Source of the DNA: Candidatus Levyibacteriota bacterium
GTDB taxonomy: Bacteria; Patescibacteriota; Microgenomatia; Levybacterales; UBA12049
Direction: 5' to 3'
NCBI GenBank assembly: GCA_029260905.1
Contig: JAJDCH010000004.1
Coordinates: forward strand, 1 to 44,959
Length of the DNA stretch: 44,959 nucleotides
Below, one piece after another: positions 1 to 8,505 of the stretch; positions within the stretch are counted from its first letter, which is position 1, and every line of letters begins with the position of its first letter. The notes beneath the pieces are model-generated. The model was not told the origin of the DNA and ran no database searches. It saw only the letters and a list, made by a program, of their open reading frames with translations. A program made the translations under genes and the position numbers.

Positions 1-219
1 GGAATGGGTTATGTCGCCCTATCCCGTGTCAGAACGCTAAATGGCATAAAACTGCTTGGTATTAATTCAACCGCGCTGATGGTAAATAAAGGCGTACTAC
101 ATCTAGACCAAGAGCTACAACAGCTTTCCAAAAAAGAAGAAGAGGGACTTGCCAAATTAGATCAAAAAACAAAACAAAAACGACAAAAATACTTTATCAA
201 GGACATACTATCCTTGTAG
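1..219 (+). CDS. C-terminal fragment of a PIF1/RecD-like helicase (5' end outside window)
   Basis: The reading frame is open from the first base and ends with TAG at 217-219, so only the last 72 or so residues are visible. The segment YVALSRVRTLNGIKLLG is typical of the final helicase motif of PIF1/RecD-like superfamily 1B helicases, where V-A-L-S-R-x-x lies near the C-terminus. A lysine- and glutamate-rich tail follows. The protein would be a 5'-3' DNA helicase if the missing part carries the Walker motifs. It is convergent with the trehalose-phosphate synthase gene, with only 8 bases between the two stops. The family assignment rests on this one motif. Confidence 0.6.
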   Translation, partial: GMGYVALSRVRTLNGIKLLGINSTALMVNKGVLHLDQELQQLSKKEEEGLAKLDQKTKQKRQKYFIKDILSL

Positions 220-227
220 TCCTCGCT

Positions 228-2468
228 TTATCCCAGCTCTACGAGCGATTTAAAGAACTGCGCAGACCAACGAAAAACATTATTGTCCCTAACCAAATCT
301 CTCATTCTTCTCATTCTTCTTTTCTGTTCAGAGACTTTCATAGTAATTGCCTCATAAATAGCATCAGACGTCGCTTCTGCATTGTATGGATTAATAATCA
401 GCGCATCAATCAACTCACGGGATGCACCAGTAAAGTGGCTAAGAATTAGTACTCCTTTTTCATCATTACGAGAAGCAACAAATTCCTTTGCAACCAGGTT
501 CATACCATCATGAAGCGGTGTCACAAGGCAGACATCAGCTGCTCGATAAAGAGGGTATATCACATCATGTCCGTGATGTTTGTTAAGAAAAACTACTGGT
601 TTCCATCCGTTTTTCTTAAAACTATTATTAATTCTATCTACCTCCTGTTGCACTTTCTGATTAAAATCTTGATATTCCTTGATCGAAGTCCTGCTTGGCG
701 CTGATAATTGAAGAAAAGTAAAATCGCCTATAAATTCTTTATGGTTTGTTAAAAAGATCTCAACTGCTTTTAACCTCTCAAGAATTCCTTTTGTATAATC
801 CAGTCTATCTACACCAAGTGCAAGATATTTTGAATTTATTCCCAAACTTTTTAGAACCCTTTTACTTTCTTCATCTTCTGCTACTAGTTCTTCTTTTTCA
901 ACTTTATCTTTTGAAAAAGCAATACTGATAGGGAATGGCTTGATATGAGTAGTGTGACCAGATTTTGTAACTGCGAACTCTTCAAGATCAATCAGAGACT
1001 CAAGCTCACGACCTACAGTTGTAATGAAATTATTACAATGAAGCTGAGTATGAAAACCAATTATGTCAGCACCAAGCATCCCGTCAATAAGTTCTTTTCT
1101 CCACGGACAAATACTAAATGCTTCAGGATTTGGCCAAGGAATATGCCAAAACATCCCAATTGTCACATCTTTTCTTTTCTCACGAATCAAACGGGGGAGA
1201 AGTGAAAAATGAAAATCTTGTATGAATACAATCGGATTTTTTTCTTTTTTAATCTCTTGAAGAACTGTTTTTGCGAATTTCTCATTCACGTTTTTATACT
1301 CTTCCCAATTTTCTTTTCTAAAAATAGGCCTCACGTGTGTCATATGACAAAGAGGCCAAAGGCCTTCATTGGAAAACCCAAGATAAAAACCTTTTTCCTC
1401 TTCTTCAGTCAACCAAACTCGCCTCAAAGTATATTTGGGATCATTTGGCGGAACAGCAATTCTATCATTTGAATCAACAACTTCCCTGTCTGCATCACCT
1501 GATCCAGTTGCAATCCAGGTTCCTCCTGTTGCCTGCATAATCGGCTCAACCGCTGTTGCCATCCCGCTTGCTGGTGTATGATATGTTATTTTTGTGCCGT
1601 CTTTGGTATGAACATATGGCTCTCTATTTGAAACAACAAATATTTTTCTATTTTTTACCACATCACCCATAAAGGCGGTCAGCCTTTCAGACGTCCAAGG
1701 TGAGTCAAGTTTCTCAAGCTGAACCCTTGCATGCGCGGTTACCGCCATTCTCGCCTCAATCAGATTTTTTTGCATATCTGCGACTTCCTTAAAAAGTGGC
1801 CTAAAAATAGGATTGTTAATAATTCCTTTATTTTTATAACTAACGCCCTTTTTATTTACCTTGAGAGAAGTCATAAAATTGCTAATTGGCGCAAAGATTA
1901 TCCAGCGAAGAACCAAAAATATAGCAAGGGAAACAAGCGCAGCCTGAGTTGAAAGTCTAATAAGATTATCTTTCCAGATATCAGTGAGTCTGGTGTCAAT
2001 ATAACCTGCATTTTGAACAACTATCAATGATCCCACAACACTTTTCTTATCAGCATCATGAAGCGGTGATGCAAAAACATACATCTTCATATTTTCAACA
2101 GTTACAAAACTTCCATTTGCCGCACCCTCATCCATAACATCAACAGCCACCTGTTCTGCCTCAGATATCTTTTTGGGAAGTGCAGATGAAACAGCTACGA
2201 TTGTTCCTTTGTTGTCAGTAATTGCAAGACCAGCAATTCTCTGATTATCAACAAATCTTTCAACAACATCCTGAAGATATATATCTGATTTGTTAATAAA
2301 ATTTGGCTCAACTGCCTCTTTTAAACTTCCTGCAAGAAGAGATGACCTATACTGAATGTCTGATTCCAGTCTTTTTTCTTCATTCTCAACCTGAGAATAG
2401 GTAAAAGAAACAGTAATAAGACTAACTATAAAAACTATTGCTAAAATTGCGGCAAAAATTTGTTTCAT
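228..2468 (-). CDS. Membrane sensor-HAMP-GT20 fusion: trehalose-6-phosphate synthase (OtsA-like)
   Basis: The C-terminal two thirds (about residues 275-740) is a glycosyltransferase family 20 domain, which makes trehalose-6-phosphate from a nucleotide-glucose donor and glucose-6-phosphate. Hallmarks are [10 protein letters not shown] (416-425), FWHIPWP (440-446), [10 protein letters not shown] (552-561, donor-binding Arg and Lys) and [10 protein letters not shown] (654-663). E. coli OtsA is about 474 residues. The extra N-terminus has a membrane segment (4-24), an extracytoplasmic domain of about 145 residues with Cache-like patterns ([15 protein letters not shown], 80-94), a second membrane segment (170-193) and a HAMP-like stretch (194-245). 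That is the layout of a chemoreceptor or histidine kinase. No otsB phosphatase is in the window. ATG at 2468 lies 5 bases after a TATAAT (2474-2479, minus strand). Confidence 0.9.
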   Translation of the reverse strand: MKQIFAAILAIVFIVSLITVSFTYSQVENEEKRLESDIQYRSSLLAGSLKEAVEPNFINKSDIYLQDVVERFVDNQRIAGLAITDNKGTIVAVSSALPKKISEAEQVAVDVMDEGAANGSFVTVENMKMYVFASPLHDADKKSVVGSLIVVQNAGYIDTRLTDIWKDNLIRLSTQAALVSLAIFLVLRWIIFAPISNFMTSLKVNKKGVSYKNKGIINNPIFRPLFKEVADMQKNLIEARMAVTAHARVQLEKLDSPWTSERLTAFMGDVVKNRKIFVVSNREPYVHTKDGTKITYHTPASGMATAVEPIMQATGGTWIATGSGDADREVVDSNDRIAVPPNDPKYTLRRVWLTEEEEKGFYLGFSNEGLWPLCHMTHVRPIFRKENWEEYKNVNEKFAKTVLQEIKKEKNPIVFIQDFHFSLLPRLIREKRKDVTIGMFWHIPWPNPEAFSICPWRKELIDGMLGADIIGFHTQLHCNNFITTVGRELESLIDLEEFAVTKSGHTTHIKPFPISIAFSKDKVEKEELVAEDEESKRVLKSLGINSKYLALGVDRLDYTKGILERLKAVEIFLTNHKEFIGDFTFLQLSAPSRTSIKEYQDFNQKVQQEVDRINNSFKKNGWKPVVFLNKHHGHDVIYPLYRAADVCLVTPLHDGMNLVAKEFVASRNDEKGVLILSHFTGASRELIDALIINPYNAEATSDAIYEAITMKVSEQKRRMRRMRDLVRDNNVFRWSAQFFKSLVELG

Positions 2469-2473
2469 CTGAA

Positions 2474-2479
2474 ATTATA
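2474..2479 (-). promoter_or_regulatory. -10 box of the GT20 fusion gene
   Basis: TATAAT on the minus strand ends 5 bases before the ATG at 2468. No Shine-Dalgarno sequence fits in that space, so the message is probably leaderless. Confidence 0.5.
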
Positions 2480-2574
2480 TTTTATCATACCCAATCACCA
2501 CCACCTACCAAATTGACTCCCAACTCTTTATTCTTACACAAACATTACAAAAAAAAGATTATGATAAATTTCTA

Positions 2575-3027
2575 GTGAACAAAATTTTTAGGTTCGTATC
2601 AGCCATTCTTATCTGCCAGGCAGCAGGTATATTGGGATCTTTCTTTACAATCAATTCTGTAAGCACTTGGTATGCTGATATTAATAAACCTTTTTTCAAT
2701 CCACCTTCGTTCGTATTTGGACCCGTCTGGACAATTCTCTATTTAATGATGGGAATATCTCTTTTCCTTGCATGGGAGAAAAAAATAAATCTTAAATGGT
2801 TCTTTATTCAACTCGTTCTAAATTCTCTCTGGAGCATAATATTTTTTGGCCTGCAAAACCCATTACTTGCTTTTATTGAAATAATATTTCTTTGGATTGC
2901 AATAATTTTTACCATCAAAAGCTTTTGGAAGAAAGCAAGAACATCTGCATATCTTCTTATTCCCTATTTTTTTTGGGTAACCTTTGCTTCCATTCTCAAT
3001 CTCTCAATAGTTATTCTAAATCTATAA
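2575..3027 (+). CDS. tspO: TspO/MBR family membrane protein
   Basis: This 150-residue, very hydrophobic protein has five predicted membrane helices, the usual length and topology of TspO (tryptophan-rich sensory protein, translocator protein family). The stretch from about residue 28 (STWYADINKPFFNPPSFVFG, then P-V-W-T-I-L-Y) is the family signature, and W and P residues recur. The family binds porphyrins and related ligands in the membrane; the role here is unknown. The start is GTG at 2575, placed 9 bases after a TATGAT at 2560-2565. The antiporter gene follows 22 bases downstream. Confidence 0.9.
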   Translation: MNKIFRFVSAILICQAAGILGSFFTINSVSTWYADINKPFFNPPSFVFGPVWTILYLMMGISLFLAWEKKINLKWFFIQLVLNSLWSIIFFGLQNPLLAFIEIIFLWIAIIFTIKSFWKKARTSAYLLIPYFFWVTFASILNLSIVILNL

Positions 3028-3034
3028 TAAAATC

Positions 3035-3043
3035 TGCTATAAT
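3035..3043 (+). promoter_or_regulatory. Extended -10 (TGcTATAAT) of the antiporter gene
   Basis: TG at 3035-3036, one spacer base, then TATAAT at 3038-3043. The TTG start at 3050 lies 6 bases later and ATG at 3056 lies 12 later, so transcription would begin at or just before the start codon. Confidence 0.6.
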
Positions 3044-3049
3044 CTAACA

Positions 3050-4147
3050 TTGTTTATGTTTCTAGCACTTTTTTATATAATCTCGCTTCTTTTTCTATTT
3101 TATATTCTTGCCAAAATCTGTGATGAATATTTTGTAAAGAGTCTTGACATGATCTCCAACAAATTTAAACTCCCAGAAGATGTGGCAGGTGCGACATTTA
3201 TGGCAATAGGCACAAGTGCTCCAGAATTTTTTACCTCAGTCATAGCCCTCACCAAGGTTGGTTCTGAAAACATAGGTGCTGGTACAATCGTTGGATCTGC
3301 AATTTTTAACATACTTGTAATTGTTGGAGGAGCAGCAATTGTTTCAACTGCATTTCTCTCTTGGCGTCCTGTTCTTAGGGATATGCTTTTTTATTCAATC
3401 GCAATAGTAATTCTTCTTTTTACATTTAGAGACGGTGTCATAAACATGGCTGAAGCATTTTCATATCTTGTTGCTTATGGATTTTATATTTTTATTCTTG
3501 TGAATTGGAAGAACTGGTTTCCTGAAAAAAAGAAATTTAGACAACCAGAAGAGATTGTTAAATCAATGAAAGAAGAAGATAAATATCTTTCAAAAAATAA
3601 AAATTTTTTCTCAAAAATTCTTTTAGCAATTGATGAGTTGCTTTCCATTTTCTTTCCTGATCTTAACAAAAAACCAAACCTCTACTGGGTAACATTTATA
3701 ATTTCAATTTTGTTTATAATTGCTGCAAGCTATGGACTTGTTGAAGCAGGGATTGGACTTGCAAAAATACTTGGGATCCCCGAAGTAATAATCGCACTTA
3801 CAATATTAGCTGGTGGCACATCTGTGCCAGATCTTATTTCTTCTCTCATTGTTGCAAAAAAGGGAAGGGGTGACATGGCTGTTAGCAATGCAGTTGGAAG
3901 CAATTCATTTGATATTATGATTGGTTTGGGCCTTCCATGGTTTGTATTTATTTTATTAACAGGAAAACCAATCACAGTCGCAACAGAAAACTTAACCTCA
4001 TCTATAATTCTTCTTTTCTTTACAGTAATATCAATTCTTTTTGTTTTGTCTGTTCAAAGATTCAAACTTGGTCGCAAATCCGGCTATTTTCTCATCGTGC
4101 TTTATGTTTGCTATCTGCTTTTTGCTATTTTTTCTGCATTTAAATAA
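3050..4147 (+). CDS. Calcium/sodium antiporter (CaCA family)
   Basis: This is an integral membrane protein of 365 residues with about ten helices. It carries the two inverted alpha-repeat motifs of Ca2+/cation antiporters: GTSAPEFFTSVIAL in the first half and GGTSVPDLISSLIVAKKGRG, followed by D-M-A-V-S-N-A-V-G-S-N, in the second. The acidic residues in G-T-S-x-P-(E/D) are the ion ligands in the family. A charged cytoplasmic loop (E-E-I-V-K-S-M-K-E-E-D-K) separates the halves. The likely job is extruding Ca2+ in exchange for Na+. The start could be TTG at 3050 or ATG at 3056; the -10 box favours very short or no leader with either. Confidence 0.92.
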   Translation: MFMFLALFYIISLLFLFYILAKICDEYFVKSLDMISNKFKLPEDVAGATFMAIGTSAPEFFTSVIALTKVGSENIGAGTIVGSAIFNILVIVGGAAIVSTAFLSWRPVLRDMLFYSIAIVILLFTFRDGVINMAEAFSYLVAYGFYIFILVNWKNWFPEKKKFRQPEEIVKSMKEEDKYLSKNKNFFSKILLAIDELLSIFFPDLNKKPNLYWVTFIISILFIIAASYGLVEAGIGLAKILGIPEVIIALTILAGGTSVPDLISSLIVAKKGRGDMAVSNAVGSNSFDIMIGLGLPWFVFILLTGKPITVATENLTSSIILLFFTVISILFVLSVQRFKLGRKSGYFLIVLYVCYLLFAIFSAFK

Positions 4148-4192
4148 AGCCCCAGCTAGCTTTCTGCCACGATATATGGTAAAATAGGTTTC

Positions 4193-4462
4193 TTGAGCAA
4201 GCAAGCAATAGTTAAATGTGCCCAGTGTGGATCACCGTTAATACTGGTCAAACAAGTAACGCGGGTGGTTGAAGGTGCAAGATTTCCACAAACCTCCTCA
4301 GTCTATAAATGCTCCAATAAAGAATGTCAGTCTCAACGCGAAAAGGATACAGAAAAAAGAAAAAAACTTCAGGAAGAGCGAACAAAAGCTCAAGAAGATA
4401 GAATCAAACAAAAAGCAATTGATAAAAAAGAAAAAGCTGCAAAATTTATCAACGACAAATAA
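4193..4462 (+). CDS. Small zinc-ribbon protein with charged coiled tail
   Basis: The 89-residue protein has an N-terminal zinc-ribbon pattern, C-A-Q-C-G near residue 9 and C-S-N-K-E-C near residue 40, which gives four cysteines in two pairs. A C-terminal half of almost pure K/E/Q/R follows and is predicted to be a helix or coiled coil. No function is recognised; nucleic-acid binding is possible. The start is TTG at 4193, which lies 7 bases after an extended -10 (TGgTAAAAT, 4177-4185). The last 14 bases overlap the convergent DUF192 gene. Confidence 0.75.
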   Translation: MSKQAIVKCAQCGSPLILVKQVTRVVEGARFPQTSSVYKCSNKECQSQREKDTEKRKKLQEERTKAQEDRIKQKAIDKKEKAAKFINDK

Positions 4463-4754
4463 TCACTTCTCCGATTTGTATTTTCTTTTTTAAGACTATG
4501 CCACTTGGCAACTCTAAAATCTTGTCAAAAATCGGATTCCAGAAAAACATATTATTTGGTCTAAGATCTTTTTTTAATTTAACTACTTTATTTTCATTAT
4601 CCAATACCAGAACATCGATCGGGAAAGATAATCCAAAAGTATGAATCCCAAAACGAGTGCGGAAAAAAACCGAGTAAGGCTTTTTCTTACCAATCAGACC
4701 CCAAATTTTTGCAAAACCAGATAATTTTTGCACTCTTAAGCTGAACACAAACAT
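4449..4754 (-). CDS. DUF192 family protein
   Basis: The 101-residue protein matches the DUF192 pattern: FRTRFGIHTFGLSFPIDVLV, then a short charged turn, then I-L-E-L-P-S-G-I near the C-terminus. Members are small beta-rich proteins, often exported or lipid-anchored, of unknown biochemical role. This copy has no clear signal peptide and is shorter than many homologues. It is convergent with the zinc-ribbon gene, overlapping it by 14 bases. TATA-like sequences (TATATT and TATAAT on the minus strand at 4755-4770) sit directly upstream of the ATG. Confidence 0.8.
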   Translation of the reverse strand: MFVFSLRVQKLSGFAKIWGLIGKKKPYSVFFRTRFGIHTFGLSFPIDVLVLDNENKVVKLKKDLRPNNMFFWNPIFDKILELPSGIVLKKKIQIGEVIICR

Positions 4755-4797
4755 ATTATAATATAATTACGCTGGGAATATTTTGAGGATTAACTTG

Positions 4798-4868
4798 AGC
4801 GGGTAAGGGGAATCGGACCCCTGTAACCTGATTGGCAACCAGGTGTACTACCATTGTACTATACCCGC
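4798..4868 (-). tRNA. tRNA-Gly (anticodon GCC)
   Basis: The minus strand folds into a full cloverleaf: acceptor stem GCGGGTA/TACCCGC, a D-arm with GTAC stem, anticodon loop TTGCCAA, and T-loop TCCGATT. The discriminator base is U, as in bacterial tRNA-Gly. CCA is not encoded. Confidence 0.95.
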
Positions 4869-4953
4869 AGTTATCGACTAACTACTAAATGTATTTCTGA
4901 GTATATCAAAAACCTGGCTTTTCCTCAATATTTGGAACAGGGATGAATTGTAC

Positions 4954-4959
4954 TATAAT
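4954..4959 (+). promoter_or_regulatory. -10 box of the histidine phosphatase gene
   Basis: TATAAT lies 12 bases before the ATG at 4972, with a TTGGAA at 4932-4937 as a possible -35 (16-base spacer). The predicted transcript has a leader of about six bases. Confidence 0.55.
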
Positions 4960-4971
4960 AAGTATTGATTT

Positions 4972-5583
4972 ATGACTACAACAATTTATCTAATCCGACA
5001 CGGCCATGTCTACAATCCCCAAAATATTATCTATGGCAGATTGCCAGGCTTTAAACTTTCCGAAGAAGGAATAAAAGAAATAGAGCAAACAGCAAGTTTT
5101 CTTGCTGACAAAAACATCAAGGCTATTTATTCAAGCCCTGTTTATCGAACTAGACAATCAGCAAAAATAATAAAAGAAAAATTAAAACTTAATGAAATTA
5201 AAATCTCCCAAGAGCTCTTTGAAGTAAAAACCTCACTAGATGGCCTAAGCGCTTCTGAGTTTGATGTAGTAAACACTGACTACTACTCGCAACCAATTAT
5301 TAAAAAGGGGGATGAAACAATTGAAAAAGTTGCCAAGAGAATGCAAAAATCTATCTCAAAAATACTTGGCAAACATAAAGGTCAATCCGTTGCTGCTTTC
5401 TCACACGGTGATCCTATTATGATTCTCTGGGCAGCACTTGAAAAAAGACCACTTGAATTCTTCTCAATAAGAAATCACGACCATGTTAAGTACCTCAATA
5501 CAGCCGGAGTGCTAAAAATTACAAAATCAGAAAAAGAGGAATTAAGAGTTGGAATTGCTTTTGTTCCTGTGATAAAGCATTAA
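4972..5583 (+). CDS. Histidine phosphatase (phosphoglycerate mutase-like) family protein
   Basis: The 203-residue protein starts with the catalytic motif of the branch-1 histidine phosphatases, LIRHGHV (residues 7-13), in which His is phosphorylated. The second catalytic His is in FSHGDPI near residue 143. YSSPVYRTRQSA (about 54-65) is the usual arginine-containing segment. The family includes cofactor-dependent phosphoglycerate mutases, alpha-ribazole phosphatases and broad sugar phosphatases. The substrate cannot be told from sequence alone; the NPQNIIYGRLPGFKLSEEG stretch resembles the phosphatase rather than the mutase branch. The gene converges on the LysM hydrolase gene with a 4-base overlap. 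Confidence 0.88.
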   Translation: MTTTIYLIRHGHVYNPQNIIYGRLPGFKLSEEGIKEIEQTASFLADKNIKAIYSSPVYRTRQSAKIIKEKLKLNEIKISQELFEVKTSLDGLSASEFDVVNTDYYSQPIIKKGDETIEKVAKRMQKSISKILGKHKGQSVAAFSHGDPIMILWAALEKRPLEFFSIRNHDHVKYLNTAGVLKITKSEKEELRVGIAFVPVIKH

Positions 5584-6299
5584 ATAATGCCTTGTGCTTC
5601 CATTTTTCTTGCGCAACCAGGAAATTGAGTAAAAATACTTGACCTCTGAAGAAGCCTTTGAACAGCATCAATCTGAACCTCAATAGGTGCCAAATCTGCT
5701 CTTTCATAACCTGTTCCCATACTCTTCCATGTTCCATAAGAGAACTGGAAAGCACCATAGTAACCATTACCAGTATTTTTTGCTGGATCCATACCAGCCT
5801 CACAGTTTCCAAGATAGGTAATCTGGTCCATTGTAAGAGACTGTGGTGAATTTGTATTAGCAATAGGCGCTTTAACCGGTATTTCAGCAACTACATTCTC
5901 AACAACCTGTACTGTTGGAACAGGGGCTATCTTTTCCTGTTTTACAGCAAGTATCGCATCTTTTGATGCTTGATCAAGCCTTGCTTGAAGTTCTGGTTTA
6001 AGAGCCTCGGGCTCATCTGAACCTCCCTCTTTAAGTTTAAGAAGCTGGTTTGCTTCAATCAACTCAGGATTTTCAATCCAATCATTATCATTCCACAAAG
6101 TTGTCCAGAAGTCCTCAGCTCCATATTGCAAATTTGCAATAGATGTAAGAGATTCTCCAGGTTGCACAATATGACCACTAAGCAGACTCTCTGGCATTAC
6201 CCTTGAGAACTGTACTGCTGGCGACACCGATTGATGCGTTGGATAAGCTGTTGGTAGGATTGCTGATGCAAGAACACCTGCAATTAAAAAATTAATCAT
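5580..6299 (-). CDS. Secreted LysM plus Rpf-like/transglycosylase-like wall hydrolase
   Basis: The 239-residue protein has a short N-terminal hydrophobic export segment (1-17). A LysM peptidoglycan-binding domain (42-90, HIVQPGESLTSIANLQYG) is followed by a Pro/Val-rich linker and a C-terminal transglycosylase-like domain of the resuscitation-promoting factor type (158-231). GNCEAGMDPAKNTGNGYYGA contains the likely catalytic Glu167, and the fold's W, G and C residues follow. It probably cleaves peptidoglycan glycan strands during growth or cell contact. The gene has a consensus sigma-70 promoter upstream (6353-6381) and, unlike most genes here, a leader of about 47 bases holding an inverted repeat (6312-6339). 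Confidence 0.88.
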   Translation of the reverse strand: MINFLIAGVLASAILPTAYPTHQSVSPAVQFSRVMPESLLSGHIVQPGESLTSIANLQYGAEDFWTTLWNDNDWIENPELIEANQLLKLKEGGSDEPEALKPELQARLDQASKDAILAVKQEKIAPVPTVQVVENVVAEIPVKAPIANTNSPQSLTMDQITYLGNCEAGMDPAKNTGNGYYGAFQFSYGTWKSMGTGYERADLAPIEVQIDAVQRLLQRSSIFTQFPGCARKMEAQGII

Positions 6300-6311
6300 A
6301 ATATTGTTGGG

Positions 6312-6339
6312 CGATCAAATACTATAAGATATTTAATCG
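6312..6339 (-). promoter_or_regulatory. Inverted repeat in the leader of the LysM hydrolase gene
   Basis: On the minus strand, arms CGATTAAATA and TATTTGATCG flank an 8-base loop, giving 10 pairs with one G-U. It starts about 7 bases after the predicted transcription start and ends 12 bases before the ATG. It could be an operator or an mRNA hairpin. Confidence 0.55.
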
Positions 6340-6352
6340 TTCACAAAAGGGA

Positions 6353-6381
6353 ATTATAAACTAATTTTCAACACTTGTCAA
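6353..6381 (-). promoter_or_regulatory. Consensus sigma-70 promoter of the LysM hydrolase gene
   Basis: The minus strand reads TTGACA (6376-6381), a 17-base spacer and TATAAT (6353-6358). All 12 positions match consensus and the spacing is optimal. The start of transcription would be near 6346, about 47 bases before the gene. Confidence 0.8.
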
Positions 6382-6529
6382 GTACTATAGTTTAACACAA
6401 TAAGGCTACATAAGAATAAAATAAATATCCTATAAAAATTATTGGGGCTTAAAAGGTTGAATCAGTTTCCTCCTAACCTAAATATGCTCAACAGATAAAT
6501 GCAGAAAATTTGAATCTCATTGTAAATTG

Positions 6530-6602
6530 TGCTGAGGGTCAGAGTCGAACTGACATGGCCTGTTCTTCAGACAGGTGCCTTGACCACCTTGGCTACCTCA
6601 GC
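6530..6602 (-). tRNA. tRNA-Phe (anticodon GAA)
   Basis: Minus strand cloverleaf with acceptor GCTGAGG/CCTCAGC, anticodon stem-loop CCTGT-CTGAAGA-ACAGG and T-arm GTCAG-TTCGACT-CTGAC. Length is 73, the discriminator is A and CCA is not encoded. This is the tRNA whose charging the Phe leader at 18866 would sense. Confidence 0.93.
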
Positions 6603-6609
6603 AAAAATG

Positions 6610-6682
6610 TGGACGATGCAGGATTCGAACCCGCGACATCTTCAGTGTAAATGAAGCGCTCTACCAACTGAGCTAATCGTCC
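6610..6682 (-). tRNA. tRNA-Val (anticodon TAC)
   Basis: Minus strand cloverleaf with acceptor GGACGAT/ATCGTCC, anticodon loop TTTACAC and the standard T-loop TTCGAAT. Length 73. It lies 7 bases upstream of tRNA-Phe in the same orientation and is probably processed from the same transcript. Confidence 0.95.
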
Positions 6683-6808
6683 ATAGCTAATCGTGCAGTA
6701 TGCACTATTATAATTGATATTTATACTATGATCAAGGACAAGGCAAATACATAAACCACCTTTTGTAAAAAATAATTTTCAGAAGCCAGGACAAAAAAAA
6801 CTAAATGA

Positions 6809-8284
6809 TCACAAAACAAAATTATCAACATCTTTGGGGATCCAATATTTAATTTTATTCTCTGGCAAATGCATAATCCTATTGGGGCTCAGACCTTGTA
6901 CAAATTCTTCTGTATGGCTTACAAAAAGCATCGCTCCTTTATAGGTTTTTAGTGCCTCAAGAATTGTTCTTTGAGAGAGCATGTCAAGATACGTTGTCGG
7001 CTCATCAAGAATCAATAAATTATAATTCTGAAGCATTAACATGGCTATAGAGAGTCTTGTCTTCTCGCCTCCTGAAAGGGTTCCGATTTTTTGGTAAAGC
7101 TTGGGGCGAGGGAAATTAAATGAAGCAAAAATGGGTAAAATCTGAGTCAATGGCAAGCCACACTTTTCTTCAATCATTTCCATAATCGTTTTACTCATGT
7201 CAAAAGTCTCAAATTCTTGTGAATAGTATCCTATGTGAAGGGCTGGATCTTTGACAATTTCGCCACTGTCTGGTTGCAGTCGACTCATGAGTATTTTGAT
7301 AAATGTACTCTTTCCAGCACCGTTTGGACCATACAAAGCAATTCTCTCCCCACGCCCAATGGAAAGTGAAACATCTGAAAAAATTTTACTATCCTCAAAA
7401 CTTATAGATAAATCTTTTACTTGAAGCGGAATCTCGCTTGTGTGTTTTGGTTCTGGCAAGCTAAATTTAATCCCGCGGATTTCCTTTGGCAATTCTGGCA
7501 ATTTGTCTTTAATCCTATCAATCCTATTCTGCACACTTGCGCGAGCTCTTGCGCCTTTTTCAGTTGACCCGCTCGCCATCTTCAGCAAGCTTTTTTTCAT
7601 TCGATTTATTTCTTTTTGATCATTTTCAAATTTTTTCAAAAGCATAGCGTCATTGTTACTTTTTAGCTTTATATACTTAGAGTAATTTCCTTTATATTCC
7701 TCGATCTTCTTGGTAGTCGGATTTACTGCAAGAATCTTGTCTATATGCTGATCAAGCAGATTAATATCGTGAGAAATGACAATCAAGGTATGTGGATATT
7801 CACTTAGAAATTCCATAATAAAACGTTTTCCCTCTGTATCAAGAAAGTTTGTTGGCTCATCAAGAAGCAATATGTCAGGCTCTTGAATTATTGCTCGAAG
7901 TAAAGCAAGTTTGGTTCTTTGTCCACCACTAAGTATCTTAGGCAAAGTATTTAAATCTTCGTTAACCTCAAGTGATTCAAGCATTACCATCAGCTCCCAT
8001 GCCTCTTTTTTCATTTCAGGATCAATATAGCTCTGGATATCAACTGCCGACTCAAGTAGGGGATCATGCTTAACTTCTTGTGGGACATAACCGATCTTTC
8101 CTTGAACCTGTAATTTACCTGTGGATGCTTCATCTTCCCCTAGAAGCAACTTAAATAGCGTGGATTTCCCAGCACCATTTGGTCCGACAAGCCCAATTAG
8201 TTCTCCCTTTGCAACTGAAAAGCTGGAATCTACATAAACTTCCTGACGCGAATAACCATAAGAAATATTTTTAGCAACAATCAT
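6809..8284 (-). CDS. ABC-F family ATPase (Uup/EttA/Vga-like, two ABC domains)
   Basis: There are two ATP-binding cassettes and no membrane segment. The first has Walker A GPNGAGKST, signature LSGGQRTKLALL and Walker B ILLLDEPTNFLD. The second has GPNGAGKST, LSGGEKTRLSIAML and LLILDEPTTYLD. A basic linker rich in K/R (K-K-S-L-L-K-M-A-S-G-S-T) joins them, as in ABC-F proteins that bind the ribosomal E site and act in translation control or antibiotic protection. I place the start at ATG 8284, giving I-V-A-K-N-I-S-Y-G-Y; a TTG seven codons upstream (8305) is less likely. No drug-resistance subtype can be called. Confidence 0.92.
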   Translation of the reverse strand: MIVAKNISYGYSRQEVYVDSSFSVAKGELIGLVGPNGAGKSTLFKLLLGEDEASTGKLQVQGKIGYVPQEVKHDPLLESAVDIQSYIDPEMKKEAWELMVMLESLEVNEDLNTLPKILSGGQRTKLALLRAIIQEPDILLLDEPTNFLDTEGKRFIMEFLSEYPHTLIVISHDINLLDQHIDKILAVNPTTKKIEEYKGNYSKYIKLKSNNDAMLLKKFENDQKEINRMKKSLLKMASGSTEKGARARASVQNRIDRIKDKLPELPKEIRGIKFSLPEPKHTSEIPLQVKDLSISFEDSKIFSDVSLSIGRGERIALYGPNGAGKSTFIKILMSRLQPDSGEIVKDPALHIGYYSQEFETFDMSKTIMEMIEEKCGLPLTQILPIFASFNFPRPKLYQKIGTLSGGEKTRLSIAMLMLQNYNLLILDEPTTYLDMLSQRTILEALKTYKGAMLFVSHTEEFVQGLSPNRIMHLPENKIKYWIPKDVDNFVL

Positions 8285-8467
8285 AATTTTGAGGGAAAGA
8301 ATCAATTGAATTCGCTTTTTGAAGCTAGTTTACCTAAAACAAAAACTTTTCTTTCAACACCACCAATTATAACAGATTTTATATTTTCAAAAAAATTAAG
8401 ACCATGCTCTTGACAGACTATTAAATAAGAAATTAGTAAGAAAACAGTATGTGATTAGAAAATAATA

Positions 8468-8495
8468 TTGACAAATCAACATTATTTGTTATATA
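8468..8495 (+). promoter_or_regulatory. Promoter of the Cys-repeat/Gly-rich secreted protein
   Basis: TTGACA (8468-8473), 16-base spacer, then TATATT (8490-8495) preceded by TGt, an extended -10. The ATG at 8506 follows 10 bases later, so the leader is only a few bases. Confidence 0.7.
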
Positions 8496-8505
8496 TTCTG
8501 GAAAC

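Noticed and set aside
4449-4462. Overlap of the zinc-ribbon and DUF192 genes as a sign of a false gene
   Set aside because: Both proteins are family-like or have clear motifs; short convergent overlaps are common in this window.
8285-8305. TTG 8305 as start of the ABC-F gene
   Set aside because: ATG 8284 gives the conserved start next to the first cassette; the added residues are not family-like.
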